A stretch of 64,000 nucleotides of DNA from JBMTVN01 sp046047235 (GTDB lineage Bacteria; Verrucomicrobiota; Verrucomicrobiia; Limisphaerales; JAHDYP01), in the NCBI GenBank assembly GCA_046047235.1, contig JBJOII010000033.1:5141-69140 (forward strand), given 5' to 3'. Of this stretch, positions 9,432 through 19,330 are shown piece by piece (the stretch's first letter is position 1; every line of letters starts with the position of its first letter). The notes beneath the pieces were generated by a model, which saw nothing but the letters and a program-made list of their open reading frames with translations, was not told the DNA's origin and searched no databases. The position numbers were made by a program, and so were the translations under genes.

Positions 9432-10199
9432 TTAGCTCGCTGGGATTCTGGGAGGCTGTTGACTTTCGTAACTGAGGACGGACAGGCAATACAAAGCCGC
9501 TGTTTCACTCCGAAGCACCAGCGGGCCGAGGCTGATTGGCAGAGCTCCGACATTGCGGATGGCATTGATCTCCGCCGGGGTGAAGTCACCCTCAGGTCCG
9601 ATCCATATTTGGATCGTTGCCGGGTTGCGTTTGTGTTCTGCGCGGAAGGTGTCAAAGGCTTTGGCCGGGTTGCGGGCATCCGGCTGCAGTGAGGCCAGGA
9701 GCGTGAGTTCCGGGTGGTTCTCGCTCGCGATGCAAGCGGCTATTGGCAACGGAACAGCGACATCAGGCAGCCAGGCCGTGCCGCACTGCTTGGCGGCCTC
9801 GATAGCAATACTGCGCCACTTGGCGGCCTTCTGGCTGGCACCGCTGCCGTCCAGGAGCGAGACGGTTCGCTCGGAGAGGACGGGTAGTATTCTGCTGGCC
9901 CCCAGTTCAGTGGCCTTCTGGATGATGGTCTCCATCGATCGCGGTTTCGTAACCGCTTGTATGAGCGTGATGGCGCAGGCGGGTCGAGGTGTTTGTTGTC
10001 GCTGGAGGACACGGATGCGGACCGAACGCTTGTCCAAGTCAACCAGTTCACCGAGGATTTCTTCGCCCTCGCCATTCAGCACGACGGCGCGGTCGCCAGG
10101 CCGGCACCGGAGCACCTTGGCTGCGTGATGGGCCTCAGCTTCCGGCAGCAGGATTTCCGATCCTCGGGTTGCTTCTGGGGGGGCGAAGAACCGATGCAT
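9432..10199 (-). CDS. rsmE: 16S rRNA (uracil(1498)-N3)-methyltransferase
   Basis: SPOUT-class methyltransferase that methylates N3 of U1498 in 16S rRNA using S-adenosylmethionine. The length (255 aa) is typical. The SAM-binding knot motifs are clear: IWIGPEGDFTPAE at about 198-210 and LGPLVLRSETA at 224-234, with TKPRSMETIIQKATELG at 84-100. It is the last gene of the grpE-dnaJ-rsmE group, 21 bases after dnaJ, an arrangement common in bacteria. The reading frame is intact and the start ATG gives the canonical MHRFF N-terminus. Confidence 0.95.
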   Translation of the reverse strand: MHRFFAPPEATRGSEILLPEAEAHHAAKVLRCRPGDRAVVLNGEGEEILGELVDLDKRSVRIRVLQRQQTPRPACAITLIQAVTKPRSMETIIQKATELGASRILPVLSERTVSLLDGSGASQKAAKWRSIAIEAAKQCGTAWLPDVAVPLPIAACIASENHPELTLLASLQPDARNPAKAFDTFRAEHKRNPATIQIWIGPEGDFTPAEINAIRNVGALPISLGPLVLRSETAALYCLSVLSYESQQPPRIPAS

Positions 10200-10220
10200 A
10201 CGTGGATGCGTGCGGGGACC

Positions 10221-11378
10221 CTAGGAACCTGCCCGGAAGAAGTCTTTTGCGCGTTCGAAGAATGAGCGTGATCGTGGATTCACGCTCTCATCACAGAGGT
10301 CCGCGAACTCCTGGAGCTTCTGCCGCTGGGCGGTATTGAGTTTGGTCGGGACCTCAATCGTGACGCGCACATGGAGGTCTCCTGTTCCGTAGCCCTGCAC
10401 GTTGCGGACACCTCGTCCCTTGAGCCTGAAGACGGTGCCGCTTTGTGTTCCGGCGGGAATCTTGATCAGTGCGCTGCCAGCGAGGGTGGGCACTTCGAGT
10501 TCCGTTCCCAGCGTGGCTTGCACGAAACTAATCGGGACTTCGCAGAGGAGATCGTCTCCCTCACGTTCAAACAGTTCGTGGGGTTTGACGTGGAGGATCA
10601 CGTAGAGATTCCCGGATGGACCTCCGCGGAGTCCTGCTTCGCCGTTGCCTGCAGAGCGGAGGCGTGAACCGGTATCCACTCCGGGAGGGATTCGAAGGGT
10701 GATTTTTGAGACTTTCTCACGGCGACCTGAACCCCGGCAGCTGCGGCAGGGATTCTCGATTACAGCACCGGTGCCCTCACAGCGGGGGCAGGTCTGGGCG
10801 ATACTGAAGATGCCTCGTGACGACACGACCTGGCCTCGGCCACCGCAGGTTTGACAGGTTTTGCGTGAGGAACCGCTGGAGGCGCCGGTGCCGTTGCAGG
10901 TATCGCAATTATCCTGCTTGGAAATGCTGATCTGCTTTTCGCAGCCGAGCGCGGCTTCGCGGAAGGTGATTTCCAGGTCGTAGCGCAGGTCGGCACCACG
11001 CTGGGGGCCACTGGGATCGGAGCGTTCGCCTCCGCCGAAGAGATCTTCAAATATGCTGCCGCCACCACCTCCGCCGCCGAAGACTTCACGGAAGATGTCG
11101 AACGGATCGTGGAATCCGCCGCCTCCGCGCGAAGCTCCGGCACGCGCGCGGGGATCAAAGGCGGAATGGCCGTACTGGTCGTAGGCAGCGCGGCGCTGTG
11201 GATCGCTCAGAGCTTCGTAGGCTTCCCCCAGCTCCTTGAATTTCTCCTCTGCTTCCTTGTCGCCCGGGTTTTTATCCGGGTGATACTTCACGGCGAGCTT
11301 GCGGTAGGCCTTTTTGATTTCCTCCGGGGTGGCGGATTTCTGGACGCCTAGAATCTCGTAATAATCGCGTTTGGCCAT
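10221..11378 (-). CDS. dnaJ: Chaperone protein DnaJ
   Basis: Type I Hsp40 co-chaperone (385 aa) that delivers substrates to DnaK and stimulates its ATPase. All regions are present: J domain with HPD at 33-35, a glycine/phenylalanine-rich linker (about 78-116), four CxxCxGxG zinc repeats near residues 158, 175, 197 and 211, and a C-terminal substrate-binding region. The start is at the ATG of MAKRDYYEILG; an upstream in-frame extension is proline-rich and unlike the family. It lies 25 bases after grpE. dnaK and hrcA are not in the window. Confidence 0.96.
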   Translation of the reverse strand: MAKRDYYEILGVQKSATPEEIKKAYRKLAVKYHPDKNPGDKEAEEKFKELGEAYEALSDPQRRAAYDQYGHSAFDPRARAGASRGGGGFHDPFDIFREVFGGGGGGGSIFEDLFGGGERSDPSGPQRGADLRYDLEITFREAALGCEKQISISKQDNCDTCNGTGASSGSSRKTCQTCGGRGQVVSSRGIFSIAQTCPRCEGTGAVIENPCRSCRGSGRREKVSKITLRIPPGVDTGSRLRSAGNGEAGLRGGPSGNLYVILHVKPHELFEREGDDLLCEVPISFVQATLGTELEVPTLAGSALIKIPAGTQSGTVFRLKGRGVRNVQGYGTGDLHVRVTIEVPTKLNTAQRQKLQEFADLCDESVNPRSRSFFERAKDFFRAGS

Positions 11379-11403
11379 CGCAGTAATGGGGTTCCAGTGG
11401 GGA

Positions 11404-12015
11404 TCAGGATGCTGAGGGTGCTTTGGCCACGACGACGGTGGCAGGGCGGACCAAGCGTTCATGAAGCTTGTAGCCCTTGCGGACCTGGTGCAGCACCTGG
11501 CCTTCCGGAACCTCGGAGGTTTCGTGCTGGGCTACGGCTTCGTGAACGTTGGGATCGAAGACCTGGCCGGTGGCGTCGATTTCCTCGACTCCTGAGTCTG
11601 TCAGCGCAGATCGGAGCTGGCCATGCACCATGGCGACGCCTTCCTGCAGGGAGGCGATGGAAGCGGCGTCACCATTCTGGCTGGCCTCCAAGGCCTTTTC
11701 GAAGCTGTCCAGGACAGGGAGGAGCTTTTCCACCACGCCTTGGGCGGCGTATCGCACCGCTTCCTGGCGTTCGCGAGTGGCCCGGCGGCGGTAATTCTCC
11801 AGCTCGGCCTTGGAGCGCAGGTAGAGATCCCAGTTTTCCTCGGCCTTGGCGGCTTTTTCCTGCAGGAGGCGGGTCTCCTCCGGGGCAAGCGGGTTGTCAC
11901 CAGCCGTTGGTGCCTGGTCTTGTGCGGTACTACCGTTCGCAGTGGGGGTTGGGTCGGCTTCGTTGCCAGTGGCTTGCGACTCAACGTCTTGCGTTGTGTT
12001 CTTCTCTTCTGTCAT
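11404..12015 (-). CDS. grpE: Nucleotide exchange factor GrpE
   Basis: GrpE releases ADP from DnaK. The protein has 203 residues. It has an acidic, low-complexity N-terminus, a long helical dimerisation region (about 55-120), and the C-terminal beta domain with the family stretch FDPNVHEAVAQ. The start was taken at MTEEKNTT; an ATG 33 bases upstream would add an unlikely tail. It precedes dnaJ, so both probably share a promoter in the 78 bases after glnE or upstream of it. No CIRCE-type inverted repeat was found by eye in front of it. Confidence 0.93.
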   Translation of the reverse strand: MTEEKNTTQDVESQATGNEADPTPTANGSTAQDQAPTAGDNPLAPEETRLLQEKAAKAEENWDLYLRSKAELENYRRRATRERQEAVRYAAQGVVEKLLPVLDSFEKALEASQNGDAASIASLQEGVAMVHGQLRSALTDSGVEEIDATGQVFDPNVHEAVAQHETSEVPEGQVLHQVRKGYKLHERLVRPATVVVAKAPSAS

Positions 12016-12093
12016 AGACTCAAATTCAAAGGAGCGAGGAACATACACAAGGACGGGCGTAAGGGCAACACCCGCACGGGGGTGAACCGCTGG

Positions 12094-15048
12094 TCAGGCG
12101 GTTGCGTCTGAGTCGGCCATGATTTGTGCGTAGGAGCTCCGGATGGCGGCGCGGTGGGTGCTGATGTCCTTTAATAGTGCATCGGCGTTGTGGAATCCAC
12201 AGCGGACGGCAACCCGGTGCAGCGGCGCAGGATCCGTTGGGAGTACGGACTCGCCGGCGAAGCTCCAGCGTCTGAGTATGCATTCGATTCGGAGCAGCTG
12301 GCGATAGTGGCTGAGCAGGTCATTTGCTTGAGCCGCTTCGACATGGCCTTGATCACGGGCGCTCTCGATAGCCCGGATGGTGTTGGGCTCGTGAATGCCA
12401 TGGCCTAGGCACAGTGACTGCGCGAGAAACTCAACGTCTACGAGGCCGCCCGAACCGGTTTTGATGGCCAGAGCCTCCTGTCCTTTCGGGGTGCGCTCAG
12501 TCTCGATACGAGTGCGCATGTGGTGGATGTCCCGCCGCCAATCTTCCTTGTAAGCCTGAATGTCGGGGCGGGGGTGGCGAAAGTCGCTGAGCCCTCCGAC
12601 GATTTGTTCGAAAGCCTTTCCGGTCTTCGTGTCGCCGGCCACGGCGCGGGACCGGGATGCGGCCTGTATTTCCCAAAGCATCGCGCGTTGGCGGTAATAG
12701 TCCTCGTAGGCCTTGAGGGTGTTCACGAGAAGGCCCTTCTCGCCATCGGGACGCAGGCGCGCATCGGTCGAGAACGCGACACCATATGCCGTGGGGAGCG
12801 AGAGCAGCTCCATGACTTCGGCGGCGAGGCGTTGGAGCTTGTGAAGGTTGCGGGTGCGGGAAGGAGCGACAAACACAATATCCAGGTCGGAACCGTAGGT
12901 AAGTTCGCTGCCGCCAAGTTTGCCCAACCCGATGATAGCGAAGGGTGGCGTCCTGAGTTTGTGCCTTCGCATGACGGCCTCAAGCGCATACTGGAGGCAG
13001 GCATCCGCCAGTCCCGACAGTTCGATGAGGTTGAGCTCGAAGTCGACCATTCCGAGGATATCGCGGAGGCCGAGGCGCATGAACTCCGCACGGTGGTAGC
13101 GCCGTATCCAGTTGGGCTGGTCCTCATCCGCGCAGCCGTGTCGGAGTTCGTGGAGGATCTGGTCGCCGGACTTGCGTCGACGCAACTGCCCGCTGAGCAT
13201 CAGGTCCTCGACCAGGTCGGGGGTGTGGATGGCGGTCTCGGCGAGGAACTCTGAGCGATCGAAGAGGAGCAGGAGCAGTTCGAAAACCGAGGGGTTTCTG
13301 GACCAGGCTTCATAGAGCATGCTGCGTGAGCCATAGGCGGAAACGTAGCTGTCCAGGCGGGCAAGCACGCGATCGGGATCCGACAACGGTGTGCGTGGCC
13401 ATTGGGCGTTGCCCTGGTCGTCTACCTGGGGGCAGAGCTGCAACATTTGGTGCATGAGTCCACGCGCCAGCTTCACTGTTCGCGGTGAAACATGGATATA
13501 GCCGGGGCCCTCAATGAGCGTGCGCAGGATATTCAAGCTCTTGTCGACCTGAGTGAAGGAGTGCCGTTGCAGCAGGGCTTTCCACGCTTGGGCATCTTCA
13601 GAGAAATCGGAGGGAAGCGGCAATACCTCGGTATCGTTGGAGAGTTGCACCACTGCTTCGTAGTGCTTTCTGACGCATGCTGTGTGTGCTGCGAGGGCTC
13701 TTGAAAATGCCAATGGCTGCTCGAAGCCCAGGCCCCTGGAAAGCTGGCGCACCTGCGTGGTGTCATCGGGGATGGTATGCGTCTGGCGGTTGTCCTCCAT
13801 CTGGAGCCGGTGTTCGACCCGGCGCAGGAAGCAGTAGGCTTCGGCGAGGCAGTCGGTGGCCTCCACCTCCAGTACGTGATACTGGGCCATCTTGGACAGA
13901 GTGGGCAGGGTTTGGGAGTTCTGGAGGAACGGATGCCGGCCACCCTGAAGCAGCTGCAGACTCTGCACGATGAACTCGATCTCCCGAATCCCGCCTCGTC
14001 CGAGTTTGACGTTGCGGTCCAGCTCGCCACTCCTGACGACCTCATTCTCAATACGGCGTTTCATCGCCGCGATTTCACCCAGCACCTGCGTGGGGAGAGA
14101 TCTGGGATACCTGAAGGGTTGGATCATCTCCATGAACTCGCCCGCCAGGGATGCGTCTCCAGCCACGCAACGGGTCTTGATGAGCATCATGCGTTCCCAC
14201 GTCTGGCCCCACTGCGCGTAGTAATTCTCGTAACTCTCCAGTGACCTGGCTAGCGGCCCGGCATCCCCCTCAGGGCGCAGTCGCAGGTCAACCCGGTACA
14301 GGAAGCCGTCTTCGGTTAGCCGGGTCAGCTCCGAAACGAAGGATTCGATAAACCGCTGGAAAAACTGGTGGGTGCTTATGCCTGTGGCGCTGCTTCCGGG
14401 TTTGGGGCGCTCCCTGAAGACGTGTCCTTCGTCGGTGTAAACGAAAATGAGATCGATATCGGAGCTGTAGTTCAGTTCGCTCCCGCCTAGCTTTCCCATG
14501 CCGAAAATGCAGAATTCGGTCTCCTCCCAACTCTCGTCCGGGAGCTGATGGTAAGGGTTTCCAAAACGTTGTGAATATTGCTGGCGTATTAAATCGTAGA
14601 CCACGGCGATGGTGACATCCGCTACGTCCGAAATCTCCCGGATGATCTCCTCCAGTGGACCTGCGCCAGCCAGATCTCGCGTTGCGATACGGAGCATTTC
14701 CCGCTGCCTGAACTGGCGGATTTGCTTCAGCGCTGCCGAATAATCCGCTGTCTGAGCGGATGTGGGCACGAACGAGGTGGCCTCCCGTTTCAGGCCTTGG
14801 AGCCGCCTTGGATGGCAGATAAGTTCCTCATCCAGGCAGATGTGGATCCAGTCGGGATGCGCGACCAGCAGTTCGCCGAGGAAGCGGGAACCGGATAGCA
14901 GGCTAAGCAGGAGGCGAATCTGGGAAGGTGAAGCCGCACTGATAACGTCAGCTGCTCCGGCATCCTGGAGCCGGGTCAGGTAATGCCTGGCCCGATCCGG
15001 GTCGGCACACTCCTGAAGCTGTCGCTTCAAGGATGGGGGATTCGGCAT
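12094..15048 (-). CDS. glnE: Bifunctional glutamine synthetase adenylyltransferase/deadenylase
   Basis: GlnE adenylylates glutamine synthetase when nitrogen is plentiful and deadenylylates it when nitrogen is short. At 984 aa it is slightly longer than the roughly 946 aa of E. coli. Both nucleotidyltransferase domains are intact. The N-terminal domain has GMGKLGGSELNYSSDID near residue 185, and the C-terminal domain has GLGKLGGSELTYGSDLDI near residue 706. Each has the paired-aspartate metal motif. An intervening helical PII-responsive region is present. The partner glnA and the PII gene glnB are not in the window. The gene faces away from tRNA-Ala and shares the intergenic region 15049-15183 with it. 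Confidence 0.95.
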   Translation of the reverse strand: MPNPPSLKRQLQECADPDRARHYLTRLQDAGAADVISAASPSQIRLLLSLLSGSRFLGELLVAHPDWIHICLDEELICHPRRLQGLKREATSFVPTSAQTADYSAALKQIRQFRQREMLRIATRDLAGAGPLEEIIREISDVADVTIAVVYDLIRQQYSQRFGNPYHQLPDESWEETEFCIFGMGKLGGSELNYSSDIDLIFVYTDEGHVFRERPKPGSSATGISTHQFFQRFIESFVSELTRLTEDGFLYRVDLRLRPEGDAGPLARSLESYENYYAQWGQTWERMMLIKTRCVAGDASLAGEFMEMIQPFRYPRSLPTQVLGEIAAMKRRIENEVVRSGELDRNVKLGRGGIREIEFIVQSLQLLQGGRHPFLQNSQTLPTLSKMAQYHVLEVEATDCLAEAYCFLRRVEHRLQMEDNRQTHTIPDDTTQVRQLSRGLGFEQPLAFSRALAAHTACVRKHYEAVVQLSNDTEVLPLPSDFSEDAQAWKALLQRHSFTQVDKSLNILRTLIEGPGYIHVSPRTVKLARGLMHQMLQLCPQVDDQGNAQWPRTPLSDPDRVLARLDSYVSAYGSRSMLYEAWSRNPSVFELLLLLFDRSEFLAETAIHTPDLVEDLMLSGQLRRRKSGDQILHELRHGCADEDQPNWIRRYHRAEFMRLGLRDILGMVDFELNLIELSGLADACLQYALEAVMRRHKLRTPPFAIIGLGKLGGSELTYGSDLDIVFVAPSRTRNLHKLQRLAAEVMELLSLPTAYGVAFSTDARLRPDGEKGLLVNTLKAYEDYYRQRAMLWEIQAASRSRAVAGDTKTGKAFEQIVGGLSDFRHPRPDIQAYKEDWRRDIHHMRTRIETERTPKGQEALAIKTGSGGLVDVEFLAQSLCLGHGIHEPNTIRAIESARDQGHVEAAQANDLLSHYRQLLRIECILRRWSFAGESVLPTDPAPLHRVAVRCGFHNADALLKDISTHRAAIRSSYAQIMADSDATA

Positions 15049-15138
15049 GAGTCGGGTTTAACGCGAAATCCCAACAAGGGCAATGGCCGGCATGCGAGCC
15101 TCACCCCGCAGCAATTTGCAGGTTTCGTGAATTAGCCT

Positions 15139-15166
15139 TTGACAAGCCGCTTTGAGCTTTTATTGT
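15139..15166 (+). promoter_or_regulatory. Sigma-70-type promoter of tRNA-Ala
   Basis: A consensus -35 box TTGACA (15139-15144) is followed by a 16-base spacer and a -10-like TATTGT (15161-15166). The predicted start would be at about 15173, roughly 10 bases before the mature tRNA. This is the clearest promoter seen in the window. Confidence 0.7.
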
Positions 15167-15183
15167 TCCAGCCCTTCGGTGCT

Positions 15184-15259
<76 letters not shown>

Positions 15260-15342
15260 ACACCGAATTTCTGTCTTCAGTTTCCCATCCACTCTGCGGT
15301 AGTTGACGGACATCCTCACCGAGTCAACAATCGCCTGCCACC

Positions 15343-18264
15343 ATGATTTCCCGGAACCATCGCAAGCATTGTCTCTGGCGTGGGTTGTCCTCCCTTCTGA
15401 TCGTCTGCGGCCTGGTCCAGGCGGCAACAGCTTGGAGCCCCTCGCCGGTCTTGGTTGAGAAGGAAGGGCGCGAGCGCAGGGTTAGTGTGCTGATTCTGAG
15501 CGGCTCAAACAATCATGACTGGAGGACGACGACCCCAGTGTTGGTGAGGACCCTGGAAGCGAGCGGCACATTCAATGTGGATGTAGAGGATAGGCCGGAC
15601 CGCCTGAAACCAGCCGCTCTCGCCAACTATGAGGTTGTCGTGAGCAACTGGAACAACTGGGGCGACGAGTCCGCCCCGGAATGGAGTGCGGTGACCCGCA
15701 CGGCATTCACACACTTCGTCCGGTCCGGAGGTGGCTGGGTTGTTGTGCATGCGGGAAGTTCCTCGTTTTACGATTGGCCGGACTACCAGCGGATGAGCGG
15801 CGGTTCTTGGGATCTGGGAAGGACCGCTCACGGGCCAATTCACGAGTTCGATGTGCGAATCGAGGGCAGTGGGCATCCCGTCACGCAGGGACTGGACGGG
15901 TTTCGAATCAAGGATGAGCTCTGGCACCATACCGGTTTCCAGCCGGGGGTGCAGGTGCTGGCCTCGGCCTATTCCGATGCAGCACAAGGAGGAAGCGGAA
16001 GATGGGAGCCCGTGGCGGTGGCACAGCCGGTCGGGCGGGGACGGGCGTTCTTCCTCGCCTTGGGCCATGATGCCCAAGCCATGGCGAATGAAGGGTTCCG
16101 TTCGTTGTTGTTGCGCGGCACGAAATGGGCCTCCCAGCTCGACCTTCCAAAGGACAACGCGCGGACTACTCCAGTCACCCGCGATCTCTTCAGTGATACC
16201 TGGGTAGCCACGGACTCATTGGGCAGAAAGCTGCCTTCGGCTGATGAGCTTTCGCCCCCACGCCCGCATCGCAAAGTCGGCATGTTCTATTTCCTTTGGC
16301 ATGGGGAACACATCCAAGGAGGGCCGTTTGATGTCAGTCGGATTCTTGCGACTGACCCCGACGCCATGGCGAAACCCGATAGCCCGCTCTGGGGGCCGCT
16401 CCATGCACCCCACCACTGGGGCGAGTCCCTCTTTGGTTACTACCGTACGCAGGATGAGGGCGTGCTCCGCAAACATGCCCATATGCTCGCCGACGCAGGT
16501 GTCGACGTGGTGGTGTTCGATGTCACCAACCAGTTCACGTATCGGAAGGAATACATGACCCTGTTGCGGGTCTGGAGCGACCTGCGTGAGCTGGGTAACC
16601 CTACTCCTGACGTTGCCTTCCTCTGTCCCTTCTGGGATCCGGGAAAGGTGGTTCGTGAACTCTGGGCCGACCTCTACTCGCAGGGCCAATACGCCGACCT
16701 CTTCTTCAAATGGGAGGGGAAGCCTTTCATTCTGGCTGATCCAGCCCTTCTGGACCGAACGGAGGACTTCGCCAAACAGGATACGCCTGTGGCCATGAAG
16801 CCCGGCCAGACGCTGGGGCAGACTTTCAAGGCGATTCAGCCCTTCATGGGGGTCGGCGGAAGGTTCCCCACTTGGCATTCCGAGGGGGCAGCAGTCACGT
16901 TGACCCTCTACAGGAATGGCCCTCAAGGTGAAGTCGTGCTGTCCAGGAGGTTTAAGGACGTTGCGGACAACGCTTGGCTGCTCCTCACAAAAAGCGGTCC
17001 GTTGGAGCCCGGATCCTACTTTCTCGAGGCCTCCGAGCCCTCTGGGCAAATCGGTTGGTGGAGCAGCAGCGGTGACTCTCAGCCGGGTGGCGAGGCCTTT
17101 GAAGACCAAATGCCCGTCAATGGAGATCGTACCCTGCGGCTGCTACTGGACGATCCCGAGGTCCGGAAGTTGAAGGAATTCTTCTGCTTCCGAAAACCTC
17201 AACCGGACTACTTCCGCGGGGCTGCCCAGCCGGATATGTGGAGCTGGCTTGAGGTGTTTCCGCAGCACGTCTTCACCAATCGCCACGGGATCAAAGAACA
17301 AATGTCCGTCGGTGTAGCCCAAAACGCTGTCCATGGCCGACTCGGTTCAATGAGCGAGCCGGACGCGCAAGGACGGAGCTGGCATAACGGTGGCATGGAC
17401 ACTTCCGCAGACGCAGTCCTCCGTGGATTCAACTTCCAGGAGCAATGGGAACACGCGCTCAAGGAAGATCCCATGTTCGTGTTCGTCACCGGATGGAACG
17501 AGTGGATCGCCGGTCGGTTCAATGAGTTTAACGGCATTCGTGAACCCGTGATGTTCGTCGATCAATTCGATCAGGAACATAGCCGGGATATCGAGCCCAT
17601 GCTGGATGGGCACGGAGACAATTACTACTACCAGCTGGTTGCCAATGTTCGGCGATATAAGGGGGTGCGGCGCGTCCCGCCCACACGCCCTCAGCCCATC
17701 CGGATAGATGGCGATTTCTCCGACTGGGACAGGGTCATGGTGGAGTATAGGGACACGATTGGAGACCCCGTATCTCGGGAGCATCAGGGATGGGATTCTC
17801 AGGTGACCTACCGCAACAAAAGTGGCAGGAACGATATCATCCTCTGCAAAGTCACGAGCACAAGCACAGCCCTCTGTGTCCTGCTCGTCACCCGGGATAG
17901 TCTCAAGGACGCGGGAGAGCCCGGAACGATGGCTGTCCTGCTAGATGTCGACTGTGATGCAGCATCGGGCGCGCTAGGATATGACTTCAGCGTCAGTCTC
18001 AAACAGTGGGGCATTGTGATGAGCCATTTAGAGGACAACGCCCGCTCAGGACAGCCCGTTGGAGCGGCCCATATTGCCCTGAGCCGAAATCAGATCGAAA
18101 TGAGCATCCCCTGGAGTGCGCTGGGTTTGAAGGAACCTCCAGACAAACTGGAGCTAAAATGCATCGATAACATCCCGTTCACCGGAAAATGGACCGAGTT
18201 CTCACTGTTCGGTGACGCAGCTCCAAACGACCGGTTCAATTATCAAGTTCAATTCCAAGAGTAA
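15343..18264 (+). CDS. Secreted ThuA / GH99-like / CBM9-like fusion protein
   Basis: 973 aa with a signal peptide (about 1-31). Residues about 45-260 form a ThuA-like (trehalose-utilisation, glutaminase-fold) domain with GSNNHDW, GGGWVVVHAGSSSF and a late ALGHDAQAM stretch. Residues about 305-760 form a GH99/GH71-like glycosidase barrel (GMFYFLWHGEH start, DVVVFDVTN, FVTGWNEWIAGRFNEF). Residues about 775-965 resemble a CBM9/DOMON-type binding domain (IRIDGDFSDWDR). A polysaccharide-degrading role outside the cytoplasm is inferred; the substrate is unknown. Unlike its neighbours, its coding strand is C-rich and uses many CTC/CTG leucine codons, consistent with transfer or inversion. It follows tRNA-Ala. 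Confidence 0.82.
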   Translation: MISRNHRKHCLWRGLSSLLIVCGLVQAATAWSPSPVLVEKEGRERRVSVLILSGSNNHDWRTTTPVLVRTLEASGTFNVDVEDRPDRLKPAALANYEVVVSNWNNWGDESAPEWSAVTRTAFTHFVRSGGGWVVVHAGSSSFYDWPDYQRMSGGSWDLGRTAHGPIHEFDVRIEGSGHPVTQGLDGFRIKDELWHHTGFQPGVQVLASAYSDAAQGGSGRWEPVAVAQPVGRGRAFFLALGHDAQAMANEGFRSLLLRGTKWASQLDLPKDNARTTPVTRDLFSDTWVATDSLGRKLPSADELSPPRPHRKVGMFYFLWHGEHIQGGPFDVSRILATDPDAMAKPDSPLWGPLHAPHHWGESLFGYYRTQDEGVLRKHAHMLADAGVDVVVFDVTNQFTYRKEYMTLLRVWSDLRELGNPTPDVAFLCPFWDPGKVVRELWADLYSQGQYADLFFKWEGKPFILADPALLDRTEDFAKQDTPVAMKPGQTLGQTFKAIQPFMGVGGRFPTWHSEGAAVTLTLYRNGPQGEVVLSRRFKDVADNAWLLLTKSGPLEPGSYFLEASEPSGQIGWWSSSGDSQPGGEAFEDQMPVNGDRTLRLLLDDPEVRKLKEFFCFRKPQPDYFRGAAQPDMWSWLEVFPQHVFTNRHGIKEQMSVGVAQNAVHGRLGSMSEPDAQGRSWHNGGMDTSADAVLRGFNFQEQWEHALKEDPMFVFVTGWNEWIAGRFNEFNGIREPVMFVDQFDQEHSRDIEPMLDGHGDNYYYQLVANVRRYKGVRRVPPTRPQPIRIDGDFSDWDRVMVEYRDTIGDPVSREHQGWDSQVTYRNKSGRNDIILCKVTSTSTALCVLLVTRDSLKDAGEPGTMAVLLDVDCDAASGALGYDFSVSLKQWGIVMSHLEDNARSGQPVGAAHIALSRNQIEMSIPWSALGLKEPPDKLELKCIDNIPFTGKWTEFSLFGDAAPNDRFNYQVQFQE

Positions 18265-18285
18265 CGACAAGCTGGCCTCGCAGCG

Positions 18286-19275
18286 CTAACCAAAAACCCT
18301 GCGCCTGAGATCCCTCAAGCAGGAAAGATCGTGCTGCGCCAGACCCCGAAGCGGCTTAGAACCCTGTCGCCGCCTCGATCCAAAGTGCGAGCGGTATTCG
18401 CGAAATATTTCCTCCACGAATCCACGGGAACCCAAAGCCAGTCCGTCCGTAAAGTAACGCACTCGACAGCGGAGATAATCTCGCAGAATCAGTCGCCCCT
18501 TTTCCTCCAGAAGCTTGATGGAGTCTTCGCGGCCCAGGGAAGACTTCGCACGATTCTTGACGTCCAGTAAGGCCGAGTATGTCGACATAGCCTCCGATCT
18601 GGATACTGCGTGCCCATGGAGAAGGGCAGCGACCACGATTTGTAATGAGTCCATCGCGCGACGCCTCCCCGCCACAGCTTCCGCGTAGCCACACCAGCGG
18701 TAGGACATCGGATCCTGCGTAATTCCGGCGCGAACGGGATTAAGGTCGATGTAGGCTGCTACAGCCGCGAGAGCCATCCCCATGCCCTCCACCAGCACAC
18801 TCCGAAACCTCTCCTCCCACAGTGCTCCCTTCCTGCCATGCAGGGCGTTATACCACTGGGTAAACCGTTGCTTCACCTGCTTCATAAAAGCACTTACATC
18901 CCACATCCGCCGAAAAAATGTCTCCAAGTAGTCGTTTAAACCCGCCTCGTCGTGCGTATCCCGATACGTCTGAATCCGAAGTTGAACGAGATCTAAGTCC
19001 ACATGTCCCGAGAGCCGGCTTAGCTTTAGCAGTAGCTCCTCGGGAGTCGGAAGGACCGCAGGGCGGGGTGGAACCTGCAGGAGGATGTGGAAATGGTTCG
19101 ACATGACCGCGTAGGTCAGGACGCGAACCTCACAGAAGCTTTCGTATTCCCGCATCAGCGAGACAAACCGCTCCTTCTCCAGAGTTCGAAAGATCTTCCG
19201 ACGGTCTACGACTCTGGAAACGCAGTGGTAAAAGCCCATGGATTGAGCGCCAACCTTCAACCGAGACCTCCTCAT
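18286..19275 (-). CDS. REP-associated tyrosine transposase (RAYT, Y1 family)
   Basis: 329-aa Y1 single-strand transposase relative. The HUH metal motif HFHILL is at residues 61-66. Family features WYNALHGRKGALWEERF and AAYIDLNPVRAGI follow. Known RAYTs nick and join single-stranded REP palindromes and are usually single-copy, non-mobile genes. A candidate REP-like palindrome lies just upstream at 19331-19377. The last third of the protein has no clear family match to me. The coding strand is strongly G-rich, so the plus strand here is C-rich, opposite to the flanking DNA. The frame is intact. Confidence 0.85.
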   Translation of the reverse strand: MRRSRLKVGAQSMGFYHCVSRVVDRRKIFRTLEKERFVSLMREYESFCEVRVLTYAVMSNHFHILLQVPPRPAVLPTPEELLLKLSRLSGHVDLDLVQLRIQTYRDTHDEAGLNDYLETFFRRMWDVSAFMKQVKQRFTQWYNALHGRKGALWEERFRSVLVEGMGMALAAVAAYIDLNPVRAGITQDPMSYRWCGYAEAVAGRRRAMDSLQIVVAALLHGHAVSRSEAMSTYSALLDVKNRAKSSLGREDSIKLLEEKGRLILRDYLRCRVRYFTDGLALGSRGFVEEIFREYRSHFGSRRRQGSKPLRGLAQHDLSCLRDLRRRVFG

Positions 19276-19330
19276 GGAGCTGAGGGTAAGGCGAGGGGGT
19301 GGAAGGTCAACGGTTTTTCAACTAAAGGTC

